Assembly (NCBI GenBank): GCA_949358305.1
Contig: OX442319.1
Location: 1,738,001 to 1,802,000, forward strand
Direction: 5' to 3'
Length of the DNA stretch: 64,000 nucleotides
DNA from: Strigamia acuminata
Lineage: Eukaryota; Arthropoda; Chilopoda; Geophilomorpha; Linotaeniidae
The notes under the pieces were generated by a model. The model was not told where the DNA came from. It searched no databases and worked only from the letters and a program-made list of their open reading frames with translations. Below, one piece after another: positions 1 through 12,050 of this stretch. The first letter of the stretch is position 1, and each line of letters begins with the position of its first letter. The position numbers and the translations under genes are program-made.

Positions 1-3000
1 TTTGACAAGACAGGGTCGTTTCCACTTCTCTGAAACGCTGGAAATTTTTTTTAAAGGCTACTAAAAACAGGGTAAAGAGTCAGACCGAGGACCCACATTC
101 TTCTTCACGTTTAAAACGGGTGAAGTAAAGGCAGGAAAAATCCTTTTCTAGATAATTGCGAGAAGGGCGCTTTTTTTATGGCTTCATAAAAATTTCATGC
201 AGTTTCCTGTGAAGTGGTGTGTTGTGTGTGAATGTTTGAGACACACAAACGACTCTTATTTCATCTCTTGTTGAGATCAGTGTGAGTTTATAGGCAAGAG
301 CAATTACAATAAAAACAAAAAAAAAAGAAAAAAACCGCCCACCAACACAAAAAACCAAGATGAAAACTATTGATAACACGAATTTTAAATTGCTGAGAGA
401 AAAAAAGAAAAAAAAATCTTGAAACCAGATACAGCAATCATTCGCAAAGTTCAATTTCCAAATTTCAAATTCCGTTCAAACACCTGAAACATTGACAGCT
501 CTCATTTCATCATTCTAACGTGTCACCAGTCTATTTATACATCGCGAGCATTAAACGTGTTTGGTAGCGATTAATCGATTAATTTCATTAATTTAAAAGA
601 ATTTCAATTCCGTGCGTGTCTTCCAGCAATATTCACAAATTTTATAAACAAAATTTAATAGTAGAAAAAGAAGAAAAAAATCAGATATGAAAATTTCCAT
701 CATCAGACGACCTGAGGCTGGTTGAGGCCGCCTTTCAAGTAACCTTGGCCTCTGGATCAAGGATACAATATTATGATGATGCGTAGTCTCATCAGGGGCC
801 AGTGCCAAAAGAAAGGGAGATAGATACGAGTACCATTATCCGAGATCAACCGGAGATTTCTATTTCTTTTTTTTAAAAAAAAACAAATCCTTTTATGAAA
901 TAATTCAACAAATCACAATTAAAAACCAAAAGCAATCTATCTTCTCAAAATGAATAATCTCCACTCAAATTTATCACACACGCTATTCCAACTTCCGGTC
1001 ACCTTTGAATTCGTGATGCGTAGTTTTTAAATGCAGTTTTACTCAAGGACTTTTCTCCCTTTAAATGTGTTTTTTTTTTCTTCTCGCAAACAACATTTCA
1101 CTTCTCAAAACCACACTTACACCACTACAAACGGAAGTAATGGATTACATCATCCCTCATTAAGCCGACCTCGCGCGAGAGTAGGCTGCGAAATTTCCTC
1201 TGGATTTCTTGCGAGCATCGGGAATGTGAGAACCTGATTAGAATAAATATCTTTCTCTCGCCTCCCTCTTAATAAATCAACGGGAATTTTTCACACACAA
1301 ACGAGAAAAAAAGCGAAGAAAAAGGAACTAGATCCATTGAGACGTTTGCATCCATCCTTCCTTCCTTCCTTCCTTCCTTCCGCTGTCCACCTTGGGAACC
1401 ACCCTTCTGTCCACTGCTACCTGAAAGGTGATCATGGCATTGCCCGAGCTACGACAAAAGGGAGCGGTCACTGCCCCAACCACACACACACATACACACA
1501 CGGAACAACATCCCCTTCCCTCTTGCTCTTCCCACCCTCTGCTCCCCTCCTCATTCACCCCAATGACCCACTCAACTGGTCACACGTGCAGACAGACACA
1601 AGAACCGCGCAACCAAAGATAACAACAACACTCAATATCAAACAACATTTTTATATCAATTTCTGTCTTCCCTCAACTTGATAACAACGATTTACTCGAC
1701 AAAATATTAATCGTGCAAACATTTTCACATTCATTTCGTAATTCCAAAAATTCCTAAATACGTAGAATTGGTCTGTTTCATAAATATAAAGCTACCCGCA
1801 AAAATTGCCTTCCCAGAAAAACTGTTTGTCGCACGTGAATATTCATCAAATTTTGTTGAACAAAGAATGTAAGAATTGTAAAAACACAGGCAGGCATGCA
1901 GGCAGGCAGTCGGGCAACGGTTCTACTTGTCTTTCATTCAGTATGAGGTCTGTGAAACAGCAGAGCAAACCAGCTGGTGTTGGAAAAACACCAATCCATC
2001 AAAAAGAGGGAAAAAGAGAAAAAGAAAAGGGGAGAAAGCGTCCGAGCCCAACAAATGACGTAAGAACAAGTCCGCGCACAAAAACCTCTTCCTTTAACCT
2101 CCAGCATTGAATTGAATGGTCAGAAAGGAATCCGCAAGCAGGAATGGGTTCACAGCGCAATAACCTCACTGACCCCCAAGACTCCTGGTCAACTGGGCCA
2201 TCCAGTTCGGACTCGAGGGACAACGGGACCACAAAAGAAGGCACGCGGGAGTTACTACCCCTCGCTCGGGCTAGGAAATATCTTTTTAAGAGCGAGAAGG
2301 AAACAGGAGAGGAGAGGGGAAGGAAGGAAGGGAGAAAGAAATGCAAGTAGAAGGGGAGTGAAAAGGGGAAAAAGGTAGGGCGCCAGACATCCTACACACA
2401 CGCGCGTTGCGTTTCGTGGCACCCACACCCGATTGCTTGCCATCTGCAAAAGCGGTACTTTGCACACGCCGAGGTAGGGAGGGGTAGGGAAAGGAAAGAT
2501 CTAATCCGGTTTTTTAGGAGGGAAAGAAAGGGAAACTGGTCAGTGATCTGGGTGTGGTGTGGGCCCTCTCAGGTACCGTATTAAGTAATTAGAAGCAATC
2601 GACATTTTTCTTCTTTTCTTTTATTTGTTTTTTGTTATTAAAGGCGAGAGGGGCGAAGGAAATGTCATTTATCGCTTGTTCTTGATCAGAATAGATTGAA
2701 GAGTAAACAGAATGGAGGAAAAATTCGGTGTTGGAGGCTCAAGGACGAATGAATATCGCTGCCACATGCATAGGTTGCCATGGCGACTAGATAAAATTAG
2801 TACGTCAAAGCACGGTGTAATTTTCAAGCAAGTGTTGTGTCTGGTTTCCGCGTATTTACAAGGACAAATAAACAGAAACTTGATAATGATAAAATAATAA
2901 ATAAAGAAATAAAGAAATAAAGAAAAAGAAAAAGCAGACTATTATTTGCCCCAATTCCACTCGAATGCAAATTGAGACAAAGCATTCCATTCCATTCCAT

Positions 3001-3132
3001 TTGGTGTGTCCAGCCAGACGGTGGGGGCGCATGCAGTTGCAGGCAGGCGCACCCACGTGTGCACCACGTGTCGTTAAAAGAGACTAAGCCTAGGCCTAAA
3101 TATGAGTGATTTCGAAATGCTTAGTTGCTTAC
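1..3132. other. Probable Ski first intron / gene-free low-complexity DNA
   Basis: This stretch lies downstream of the Ski exon in the direction of transcription (minus strand). I looked on the minus strand for the coiled-coil C-terminal exons expected of Ski/Sno and found none, so they probably lie beyond the left edge. The DNA holds A/T homopolymers, a TTCC tetranucleotide run near 1354-1380, a CA-rich stretch near 1481-1502 and purine-rich segments around 2000-2350. Open frames here are low in complexity and look spurious. Confidence 0.5.
1354..1380. repeat. (TTCC)n microsatellite
   Basis: Uninterrupted TTCC tetranucleotide repeats, followed about 100 bp later by a short CA dinucleotide stretch (1481-1502). 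Confidence 0.9.
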
Positions 3133-4191
3133 CTGTTTTCTCTTGTATTTGGCAATAAAGTCGTCTAAATATCTGTTCTTCATCTCGTCCAAGTTGATTT
3201 GGAGTTGGTCCAAGTTGGCTTGATCCTTGGCCACGAGGACGTAAGCCCTCCAATTGGCCGAATCAAAACCCCAGTGGCAAGTCCGTTTCTCCAAGGCTTT
3301 GTGGGCATGGCAGACGAATTTCTGGGGCGAAAAATGCCCGTGACATTCGAGGCATTCGATGCACAACGCACTGGGCGACGAATAATCGTCGGGAGTATAT
3401 AATCCCTTGCATTTGCCGAAACACTTGTGGTACACTTTGAGAGAGTATTTCTTCTTCTTCTCCGAGCCCGAGCCTGAGCCCGAGCCCGAGCCCGCCAGCA
3501 CGACGGGGTGGATGTAGAGAAGGGCACTGCATAACCTCTCGGCGTCAGTCTTGGTGATAAGGCCGCAGCTCGGAGCGGCGAACGGCAGCACGCCGGTAAC
3601 CTTGAGCACCTCGAGTTGTTCGCGGTTGCACCGCGAGCAGAAAATCTGCAAATCGTCGCAGACCGCGTTGATCTGGTGCAGGCTGAAATCCCTCAGCACG
3701 CTGTTGAGGATCTGCGGCAGGCAGAGCCTCTTCTCGCCGCCCACCACGAAACACGAGATCACTTCGCCTTCCAAGATCGTCTCGCTTCTCTCGCTACGAC
3801 TCTGGTCGGGCGCGCTTAAAATTGGCAGCTGTTGGATGGGAAATGGCGGCGGGGCCAGGAAGGGATCGCAATCCGATTCAGCCCCGACCCGCGCCGGCGC
3901 CGGCGCCACCGAAGCGGCGGCTGGCGCGCTCGTCGGGCACGGTGCACTTGCCTTCGTCGTCGTCGTCGTCGTAGTCGTTTGCGCACCGTTCTTCTTCCCT
4001 TGCAATATCTTGTTCTTTAATCCGTGTTGCTCGTGTTGCTCGTACTCGATGAGTTTTCCTGCCGCTGCCGGCCACATTCCCAGGCAACTGTTTGGTCCGT
4101 TTAGACTGGTCATGGCAGCGGTCCGATAACTGTTTAGCACCTTTTTCAGATGAGGGCTGTACGCCTGCGTTTCGCACGAAGCTTCAGACAT
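3133..4191 (-). CDS. SKI: Ski/Sno family transcriptional co-repressor, first coding exon (partial gene)
   Basis: The exon encodes the N-terminal 353 residues of a Ski/Sno protein. Ski/Sno are nuclear co-repressors that bind R-Smads and Smad4 and block TGF-beta/BMP target genes. Residues 11-39 resemble the R-Smad-binding motif (SPHLKKVL followed by SLNGP). Residues about 136-228 are the Dachshund-homology domain ([20 protein letters not shown], then [14 protein letters not shown]). Residues about 248-345 are the SAND-like Smad4-binding domain with its zinc Cys/His set ([37 protein letters not shown]). A Thr run and a Gly-Ser repeat (235-243) are insertions. The frame ends at a consensus donor (CAG|GTAAGC) immediately after the Smad4-binding domain, where vertebrate SKI also ends its first exon. 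The C-terminal coiled-coil exons are not in the window. Whether this is the single invertebrate Ski/Sno gene or a paralogue cannot be judged. Confidence 0.93.
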
Positions 4192-6799
4192 TTTTCCTCG
4201 TTCGATGTGATTCCGTTTCAGCTTTCGGTCTTCAGCTTTCGGTCGTCTTCATCTCGATCGATGATTCGGAAATATTTCTCTTCACTCCGAAATTCTTGCG
4301 GTGAACAAACCAAAGGAAGAAAAAATTAAAAATAAATAAGGGAGGCCCTGCACCGGTTGGCCCAACGCTCACATCGGTGTAGCGTGTGCACGATCATGGA
4401 GCTTCACACGAAGGCGTGTGTGCGTCTGGTTCTCAGACTGGTTGAAGCTGGCTTCCACCAGGGTTAGACGGGCTCTTCCCATCGCATCTCCTCTTCCCAC
4501 CCGCTTTGGCGCGGCGCCAGTTGTATTGGCTCTTCCGCCACCTCGTGCTGCACTCCCCGAGGAAATGGGAATCGGCTTGTGTCTGCGCTGATGTTCTACC
4601 CTAACGTGTTCGACACGGTTCGCTCGGGTTTTCAACGGGTTTTTCGCGTGCAAATGGACCGGAATGTGTCACTGGGAAGTTTTCTCAGATGAGTGTGTAG
4701 CTAGTAGGAGTGAAATATGAAATTCATGTAGCGAGTAGGCAATTGGAACGGCGTCTGTCTAGCCTTTCTAAGCTCCTCCTCCTGCGTGCGTCATCAGGGT
4801 CATGAGTTGTTTGGAGCTTTGGAGGGTGAAGGCAGGGGAAATGAGGTCAGCCCTCATGCCGAATACAACACCAGTAGACGGCACCATCGGCAACAAGGTT
4901 GATATTACTATAGTACATGAATTGTTCATTTATTTTTAAATTATCTAATGAATATATTTTTGTATTTTTTAATTTTTATTTTTTATTTTATCAATTTTAT
5001 CTGTTATTAATTTTAATTTTTTTTAACCCTTTTGACTTTAAGTATAAGTGAATCAAACTCATTTGTAATCAGTCCACTTTTATAGGGCAAATGTCGAGAA
5101 TGTTGACTGTGCAATTTTCCAACACTTAGCATGTGCAAAGCTCATTTCCTTTCTGGAGTCGACTGCTTGTGTTGGTCCAAACCCAAATTAACAGAGTTAT
5201 GGCCGACGTTGAAACGAACAATTTCCATAATTCATTTTCAAGAAGAAAATAAAATTAACTAAATAAACAGACCAAAATATAAAAAAAAATAAACATACAC
5301 CGGTATCTCTAGAAAATTCCTTTCAATTTTGATGTCACGTCATTCTATTTATACACACTTTTTAAATTCTATTTTAAATTTGAAGAAAGTCCATTTGTAG
5401 GAATCTTGTAAAAACATGTTACACAACAGATTATTCTTGTGTAATCCGTGAAAATAAATATATTTTTTCACCCCTAAAAAAAATTAATTTTTCTCTCTCT
5501 CTCTCTCTCTATCACCTGGCCTGCTTCCTAATCCTAAATAACTGGCCATGCATGTTAACTCTGGCGCCATAAAATAAAGCGTTCGTTGCACCTTGATTGA
5601 CTCATGCACGCCGGCATTTCTGACTTTAAATCTTACGGTGAATTTCTTTAGACTCGTCTATCGTCTGCGCTGCGGCCCGGTGCGTGTAAAGGTCGTCCAC
5701 CTTCTCTCTATTTCCAACATTTCAACGACGTCAATCAACTTCAAAACATCAACAAATTGTTTTGCTTGGACGAGAAAACAAATCGTTTTTTATTTCATTT
5801 TTATGCGAAGTATTAATAATTAAAAAAAAAAAAAAAAATTTCAAGAGCACGTTTAATAACTATTTGTTGGCTGCTCCGTAAAGTTTTGTGCAGTGCAGAA
5901 AAGCCCAAATCTGATGTTTTGTTGAATTTAGAAATTTTTAAAAAATTAAAAAATTTAAAATGTTCTTGTTTAGCATTATATTTACAATTAATTAGATGCT
6001 AGAAGTTATTAGGCGTTAAAAAATTGGAGCGCTTGAGCCTGCAGGTAATTCGAGCAGTGATTGGACATGACAATCATTAAGATAGAAGAAAAAATGTATT
6101 AAGATTCAAAGCCAAAAGGCCACGGTTAAAAATCTCTTTTCTCAGCGTTAATAAAACTGCGGTCGAAGTTTAAACTAGCTAGCTCTTCTCTTCCTTATTG
6201 CAGTTACAAACTCGAGCGTTCAAATTAATTAATTAATTTTCAATTGAAGTTACATGTAAAACAAAAGAAGATTAAGAAATGTTGTCTTATCTGGATTTTT
6301 AGAAAACAAAGCAAAAGTTATAACCGACGTGTAGTAAACTTGTTCTATTCAAATAAAATATTAATTAAAAGTCAGATGAATCACTAAATCTGGAAATTCT
6401 TATAGGAAACAAACACCGTGGATTGGAGCAGACTTGTCTAAAACTTAAGTATTGGATATTGCTGAGTTAGTACTATTTGAACTCATTGTTTTGTTATTTG
6501 TACTGTTACAAAAAAAATAAACAAAGGTCTGATTGGTGTCAACTATATGTTAACAGTAGATTTTTACTTATGTGAATTTTCTTTCCAATGAGTCTGTCAA
6601 CAGTTTACAGTGTTTACACTCTATTTGTGACGTATGAATTGGTAATAAATTGGCGCGTAAAATATTGGCAACATTAATTTATGTTTCCACGCGATGCAGA
6701 GATTGCCAAATGAATGGAAAACGATGGCACTGCATTCTGCATTCTGCATTCTTCATTCTGTATTCTTCATTCTGCATTCTACCGTCTCAGGTGATTTGA
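4192..6799. other. Intergenic/upstream region of Ski, no gene recognised
   Basis: AT-rich DNA with a CT dinucleotide run near 5493-5509 and A homopolymers near 5822. GC content rises just upstream of the Ski start (4370-4640), which may be 5' UTR or promoter. No homologous protein is recognisable in any frame. Confidence 0.5.
6731..6780. repeat. CATTCTG-type tandem repeat
   Basis: Seven-base units (CATTCTG and one-base variants CATTCTT/TATTCTT) repeated about seven times. Confidence 0.85.
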
Positions 6800-7219
6800 T
6801 CAACTCAATTGGTCACATTTAGGCAGGATTGCATGCGTTACCGTGAAAAAGTAACCAGTTACCGTTACTTTTGCGTTATCGTTTCTACTTGACTGAACGT
6901 CTGCAATGTATGATAATATATTGGAATTGCTGTGATCCGAGTTATAACTCACAGTTTGGATGCTAATTGAATAGACTTCGGGTTTAAAATCGGGTTTGAT
7001 TTCGGTTTCAAAATGAATCCCACATCTATCTCCATTCTTGTTCTCATTTAAACAAGCTTCTCCATTTACCATCAGCCATCTGCAGGATAATGAATTATGA
7101 TCCATTATTAGCTGATATTTTTTATAAATAATACGACAATTTTCACAAGGAGAAGAGACAATCAGTGGTTTGGATACAAGTTCAGAACCAGATCTGTGTG
7201 ATCTGATTCCGATACACAT
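6800..7219 (-). CDS. Hypothetical ORF with possible zinc-binding motif
   Basis: An open frame of 139 codons that I do not recognise. It contains a Cys/His cluster of the form C-x9-C-x9-C-x2-H (CRWLMVNGEAC, then CGIH), which resembles small structural zinc motifs. No splice model or neighbour supports it. The true start could be the internal Met before DHNSLSC. It could be an exon of a larger gene, a transposon remnant or chance. Confidence 0.25.
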   Translation of the reverse strand: MCIGIRSHRSGSELVSKPLIVSSPCENCRIIYKKYQLIMDHNSLSCRWLMVNGEACLNENKNGDRCGIHFETEIKPDFKPEVYSISIQTVSYNSDHSNSNILSYIADVQSSRNDNAKVTVTGYFFTVTHAILPKCDQLS

Positions 7220-8002
7220 GATTTATAAGCCAATCAATCGCATGCTAAATCCTGCATTGTGAACTTTGCCATTTTCAAACCTGATTGTTTTTGGTAAATA
7301 ATTGCCGTATTGAGTCATTCTGATTTCTGATCATTGTTCCAAGTGGAAGCAAATCTCAAAAAATTCAAATCTATTGTTTCCCTTGTTCCATTGTTTTATT
7401 TAACCCTAAAGTTATAATATTTTCCAAATATAGAAAGCAAAACAACCTTTTTCGATCATTTTTATCCTCTTTTTGGAAATTACAACCATTTTTATGGGTA
7501 AAAACAGTCGCAAAACTCAGAAAATTCAGGAAAAGACAAACAACCATCTTTTTAGTTTTTTTTTCTATAGTTTTTAATTCGTGCAAAAAATTTAAAATTC
7601 AAGATTTTATCATCTTGTCAGGCCCCTGACAAACTATACAAAAACTTAACTTCAAACTAAGTTCTTCCTGAACATGCTATAAGTTAAAAATAACATTTTT
7701 CTATTTTTATATAATAAAATTTAATAAACAATAAACATATATTAGTTCTTCTTTGTATTCATCTCGTTCTTTCGTCAACTTGTTAACCAGAGTTGTGGTA
7801 ATAATATGGACTGCCAAATAAAAGGAAAAAAAAATAAAAAAATAAAATAAACCAACAGACCTTTATGCTTACACTTCCAACATGGAGAAAGACAAAGCAC
7901 TTGTGTGCAATTTTCATAGCCTAGAGTAGAGAGACATCTAGAAGCAAAAACACGAAACAAAAGTAAACATTCAAAAGAGCCATCTGGCGATTAAATACAC
8001 AA

Positions 8003-8690
8003 TTAAATAAGGATTAAGGATAGTAACACCAAAAACACAAATAAATAAAAAGGTGCCACACAAATAAACGAGAGATATTTACATAATAAATCAAGATATG
8101 GATAGGCAGGTAATATGATAAGTGAACTCGCACAACTTTCACGCTTTTTCCATCTGATGGTCCACTGGCAAGGCTCCAGGTAACGCGCTCTAAGGTGGTT
8201 TCCTGTTCTGCCAGGGTTTCCTCTTCGTCTACGATCGGCGTTAATTAGACCATTTCCGCCACCTTTAATCTTTTCCTTCCACGAAACGTTTGGGGTTTGA
8301 TCCATTTTCAACTTCGGAATTAATTCTGTGACCCATAATAACTTGATGTCTCACACCATTTGTATCATCTTCAGTTGTTATTTCATCAAGAGCAGCTTCC
8401 TCTCCCCCAAGTAAAATCACTGGATCAGTGACACCAACTTGGATGGCTCCACACTATTGAAGATGATTATAATGTGTCTCACCACCATTTTTCCTGTTAG
8501 TGCATCCTGAATCCTATATACCACTTTGCCTCACCTCTCGGTGATGATTCCTGATTGCCATGGAAGTTTGATCTCCGGGAATGACTTATACCATATAGTC
8601 GCTCCGAATCAATCCGATGTCTAATTGTCGGGCTGCCCGTACTGGTATTAAGCATGCGCCCTCGCGTTTTATTCTTCAACCAGATCTAAA
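8003..8690 (-). pseudogene. Decayed gypsy-type retrotransposon integrase tail
   Basis: On the minus strand, frames broken by stops resemble the C-terminal end of a gypsy-like integrase. The best segment (minus strand, about 8500-8600) reads PEIKLPWQSGIITER, then a stop, then GKVVYRIQDALT. That fits the 'W..G.I....G...Y.V.' module that follows the integrase core in these elements. A further segment nearer 8150-8290 could be the element's terminal tail. Several stops and frame changes show it is dead. No LTR was identified. The call rests on the short motif only. Confidence 0.45.
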
Positions 8691-8874
8691 TGAGTATGTA
8701 ACTTAATTCTTTATTTAGTCATAATCGAGCTGGAGTCTGATCTCCTCGTCCCTTGTGTTGGAATAATGACCATTATACTGTGACCAATTGATTTGGCTAC
8801 GTTTGCATAAAGCAATTTCCGAGTTTTGCTGTTCATTCCTACAAGTTGATCTCATTCAACATAATTGTTTTTTT

Positions 8875-10180
8875 CATTATTTATTCAAACTCGTATTGTT
8901 TCTTTTACATTTTTAAAAGACATATTTTTTTATCTTCACCGATTGCTTCTTTTTACTTGATGCCTTAAAACAATAAAAACAATGAATGTGTTAAATAATT
9001 ACCCTATCAAGTCATTTGCGTTTGCCGACGCTAAGATAATAAAATAAAGTACTGTTTCTCAAGAGTGAAATTTTGTTAGAGTACTGCAACTGCAAGTTTG
9101 CAGTAATAACAATCACAACATTTTCAGTTATTGGGATCTTTTATGGCTGTTTTGTTGGCTTAGTGCAGCGCTAACCGATCGATGGTACAGCTCTGAGAAA
9201 CAACAGAATATTTTTATCTTGCCAGCTTTTTAAGTTAAATAATCATTAATCAGTAATCACATGTGCAAACTCCGTTTATGTATGTGTATTTTTTTGCTCC
9301 TGTATCGTGAAGTCTCCAGCAGGTAGTATATTTGCACGTACTGACTGCTAGTTTATCTCTTGACCCTGTGAAAATAGAAATAAAAACGTAAAAATTGTAA
9401 CAAATTCTTATATGAATTTATTAGTGTGGATAGTAAATATGAAATACTAAAACGTCTAAAGCAAATAGCAAATAAACGTACGTACCACAGAGTGTGGTAA
9501 AAATTTCATAGCCCAACTTAGCTCGCACACACCCAGTCAGGTATTCATCTAATGTTGTATGTTCATTGTGACATATTCCCCACATTTTGTTGTTGAACTC
9601 TTTCTCACAAAATCTGTAAGAATTCTCACATTGAAACACATTCTTATAATTCTTATTCAACTCTTCGACAATGGGGTCGCTTACGGGTACTTTTGTGCAA
9701 TTGACACAATAAAGATTTGAAACGAGACTCAGAATCAGAAAAAACAGTAGCTTCATTTTGTAACATGCGAAACAAATGACTACTTGTAGAAAGGTAGAAA
9801 GGCAGTAAAATCAATTATTTACTGTATCCTGTTAATAGTAATTAAACCATTTTGATGTGCAGTTTAGATTTATAAAAATGTATATACGTATTTATGTCCA
9901 AGCCGGATCAAATATCAAGTGATGAAGTATCTGAGCATGCCTGAAACAAACCAGTCAGTAACATCCAACTGTGACAATCTGACTGACTTAGCAGCAGTCT
10001 TTCCTACTTCACCGAATTTTAATCGGGCTTTAAATAAATGGGAATTTCCATATCGCTGAAAATAAAAATATCGAAGAATTGAAGGATCGAAGGATCGAAT
10101 GATAGATTTTGTCACTTTTTGTTTCGATTTTTATTTAGATGTAGCCATTTTCTCACGTTTTTAATAAAGCCTAGCCACCT
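8875..10180. repeat. Inverted duplication, arm A (pairs with 24880-26085)
   Basis: The reverse complement of this segment aligns with 24880-26085 across the whole Cys-rich gene, its intron and both flanks. The 5' flank includes a 9-bp tandem motif (TTCGATCCT type) in both arms. The 3' flank includes the shared blocks near 8940-9110 and 25850-26040. Arm A has about 25 bp absent from B upstream of the gene and about 30 bp absent from B downstream (around 9160-9195). By eye the non-coding parts are close to 90% identical. Confidence 0.92.
9250..9756 (-). CDS. Secreted small Cys-rich protein, copy A
   Basis: A two-exon gene (9486-9756 and 9250-9365) encoding 128 residues. The intron is phase 1 with GT donor and CACAG acceptor. 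The protein opens with a clear signal peptide (MKLLFFLILSLVSNLYC) and the mature part has nine cysteines after the leader. The C-terminal exon carries the block CKYTTCWRLHD followed by GVCTCDY. There are no internal stops. I do not recognise the family. The leader, the short exon pair and the cysteine spacing suggest a disulfide-stabilised secreted peptide, with effector, immune or chemosensory roles all possible. Its paralogue lies inverted at 25257-25727. A TATA-like sequence (TATAAAT, minus strand, near 9868-9874) sits about 110 bp upstream. Confidence 0.82.
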
Positions 10181-10368
10181 AATCTCGGTGAAAATTGTGC
10201 GAGGAAATGAGGATATCTTGTAAACGAGAAAGAGAATATTTACTTGCACCAAAAATAATATGGCACCGTGACAACAAAGAAAAAGCAATGCACACGTAAT
10301 TTACCAATTAATCAACAAATTCGAAATAAACATATAACGACAATAAAAACTATCGGTTGTAAACTCGT

Positions 10369-12050
10369 TTAGTCTTTGACTGGCTCGACTCGATCTTTGA
10401 CTCTCACTTCTCCCCGGCTTGCAACCATCTTTTCCGCTGGAACAGCTTTGGTCAGGAAATCGGCGACAAGCTCCTTCGAAGGCATGTGGACTAGACATAC
10501 AGATGTGGCCCAACTTGACCTCTTCTCGCACAAACATTCGATGTCGGTTTTCATGTTTGCCTTTGCTTCTTCCATACTGGTTCGACCCCCTCAGCACTTG
10601 AATCGCAGATGTGCTGTCGGTGGAACCGGAATACGTTGCAGAACACAGCCCCTTGACCAACGTCGTGTAAAATGCTGCGAACCCACTTTAAAAACTTGAG
10701 AAGTTTGCATATTGCCAGAATTTTGCTTTCGCATGATGAAAGAGCAACTAAATTTTGCTTCTTCATCTTCCAACAGATCGTAGCATGTCCAAGCTTAACC
10801 AATACCCCCAAAAACGACTTTGCCTGCTTGGTCGAACACCAGCAACGGTTCCGCCTGTAGACGGGGAAAATAGCCGAAAGTTCCTCCTCCGCTTCAGGAA
10901 CCGGTAGCTCAGAACTCGCTTGATGGCGCAAAAATGTATCTCACGCGGATCCTTCAAATACATCGAAAGCTTACTGACTGCAAATGAGTTGTCTGGTCAT
11001 GAAGCAATCATTACATGCATGATTGAGCCCAGGGTCTGCTGATAGACTCGTTGGTCAATATTCTTTGATTTTTCAAAGGCATCTAGGTCTTGGCCAGGGC
11101 TGGACTGGGTATAAATTTAGTATCGGGAAATCTGGATGGGTCGGGCCACAAGGACAGGCTACGGTGGGTCAGAGACAGGCCACGGTGGGCCCACCAAGGG
11201 TCACCGGGCCACAGGCCACCGGGAAAATCCCAGTAGCCCGCCGGGCCAGTCCAGCACTGGTCTTGGCCGACCACTACAGGAGTGTACGCCTTGGCTCGAT
11301 CACCTGGGCTGAAAGTGTGTAGAATTTCGTCAATGTACTTCTGTTGACCGACCCAAACTCCCTCACTTGTAACTTGAATCTCCGTGTCCAAGAGATAATG
11401 GACTTCCCCTAATTCCACAACTTCGACGATCGTCTTGAGTTTGTTCAAAAGCCAATTGAGTGTCTCATCATCGGAATACGCTGTGAGGATGTCGTCGACG
11501 TAAAATTCGAGTATAAGGAGCCCAGTCTTTCTCTTGCAAATGTAGACGCACGCATCGTCCACAAGTGGTGTCAGCCCTATTTTCACCAGTTCACCGTTTC
11601 ATCAATTATTACAGCAGCACCCTGATTGGCGCAATTCGTACAGGCTTCTAGAGCTTGCAAACCAGATAACACTGCTGAAAATTTTCAGGTTGCTCCATAA
11701 AGATTTCTTTCTCTTAGTTTCCGTAGAGGTAAGCCGTCTTTATATCAAACTGCCTCGTCTTTAAGTTTCAGCGTTGCGACTCCATGCGAACAACTGGCGA
11801 AAAAGTATCTGTAAAATTAATTATCGGCCGTTGTGAATACTGCAACTTAACGTGCCTTATATTTATTGATACTCTTGACCGCGTTCAGTTTAATTCTGAA
11901 CATCCACTTGCTCCGGACAGTTTTCATGCCTGCTTGTCGCTCCATTAATGACCAGACTTAATTTACATGTAGGGAATCTATTTCGCTCTCCATAGCCTCA
12001 ACCCACTTATTCCGGTCCGGGCAGCCAGTGGCCTCGACATACGTTTCCGG
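10369..12050 (-). pseudogene. Decayed Ty1/copia retrotransposon (RT and RNase H)
   Basis: On the minus strand, broken frames follow copia Pol order. Near 12050-11880 is the RT start (PETYVEATG, then NKWVEAMESEIDSLHVN, then SKWMFRIKLNA). Near 11586-11290 is the catalytic segment with the copia YVDD motif (LEFYVDDILTAYSD) and WVGQQKYIDEILHTF. Near 10930-10369 is RNase H (KQNLVALSSCESK, DSTSAIQVL) and the element's tail (MPSKELVADFLTKAVP). Stops and frameshifts interrupt it repeatedly, so it is inactive. It is further interrupted by the MITE at 11095-11259. LTRs were not identified. Confidence 0.88.
11095..11259. mobile_element. hAT-type MITE, copy 1, nested in the copia remnant
   Basis: A 165-bp non-coding element with imperfect terminal inverted repeats, CAGGGCTGGACTGG at the left and the complement of CAGTGCTGGACTGG at the right. 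It is bounded by a perfect 8-bp target duplication GTCTTGGC (11087-11094 and 11260-11267). The 8-bp duplication and CAG-starting termini are typical of hAT superfamily elements. The interior is GC-rich with repeated GGGCCACAGG-like words. A related copy is at 60915-61031. Confidence 0.88.

Noticed and set aside
3551-4129. 192-codon plus-strand ORF
   Set aside because: It is antisense to the Ski exon. Its composition mirrors the GC-rich Ski codons and it has no domain.
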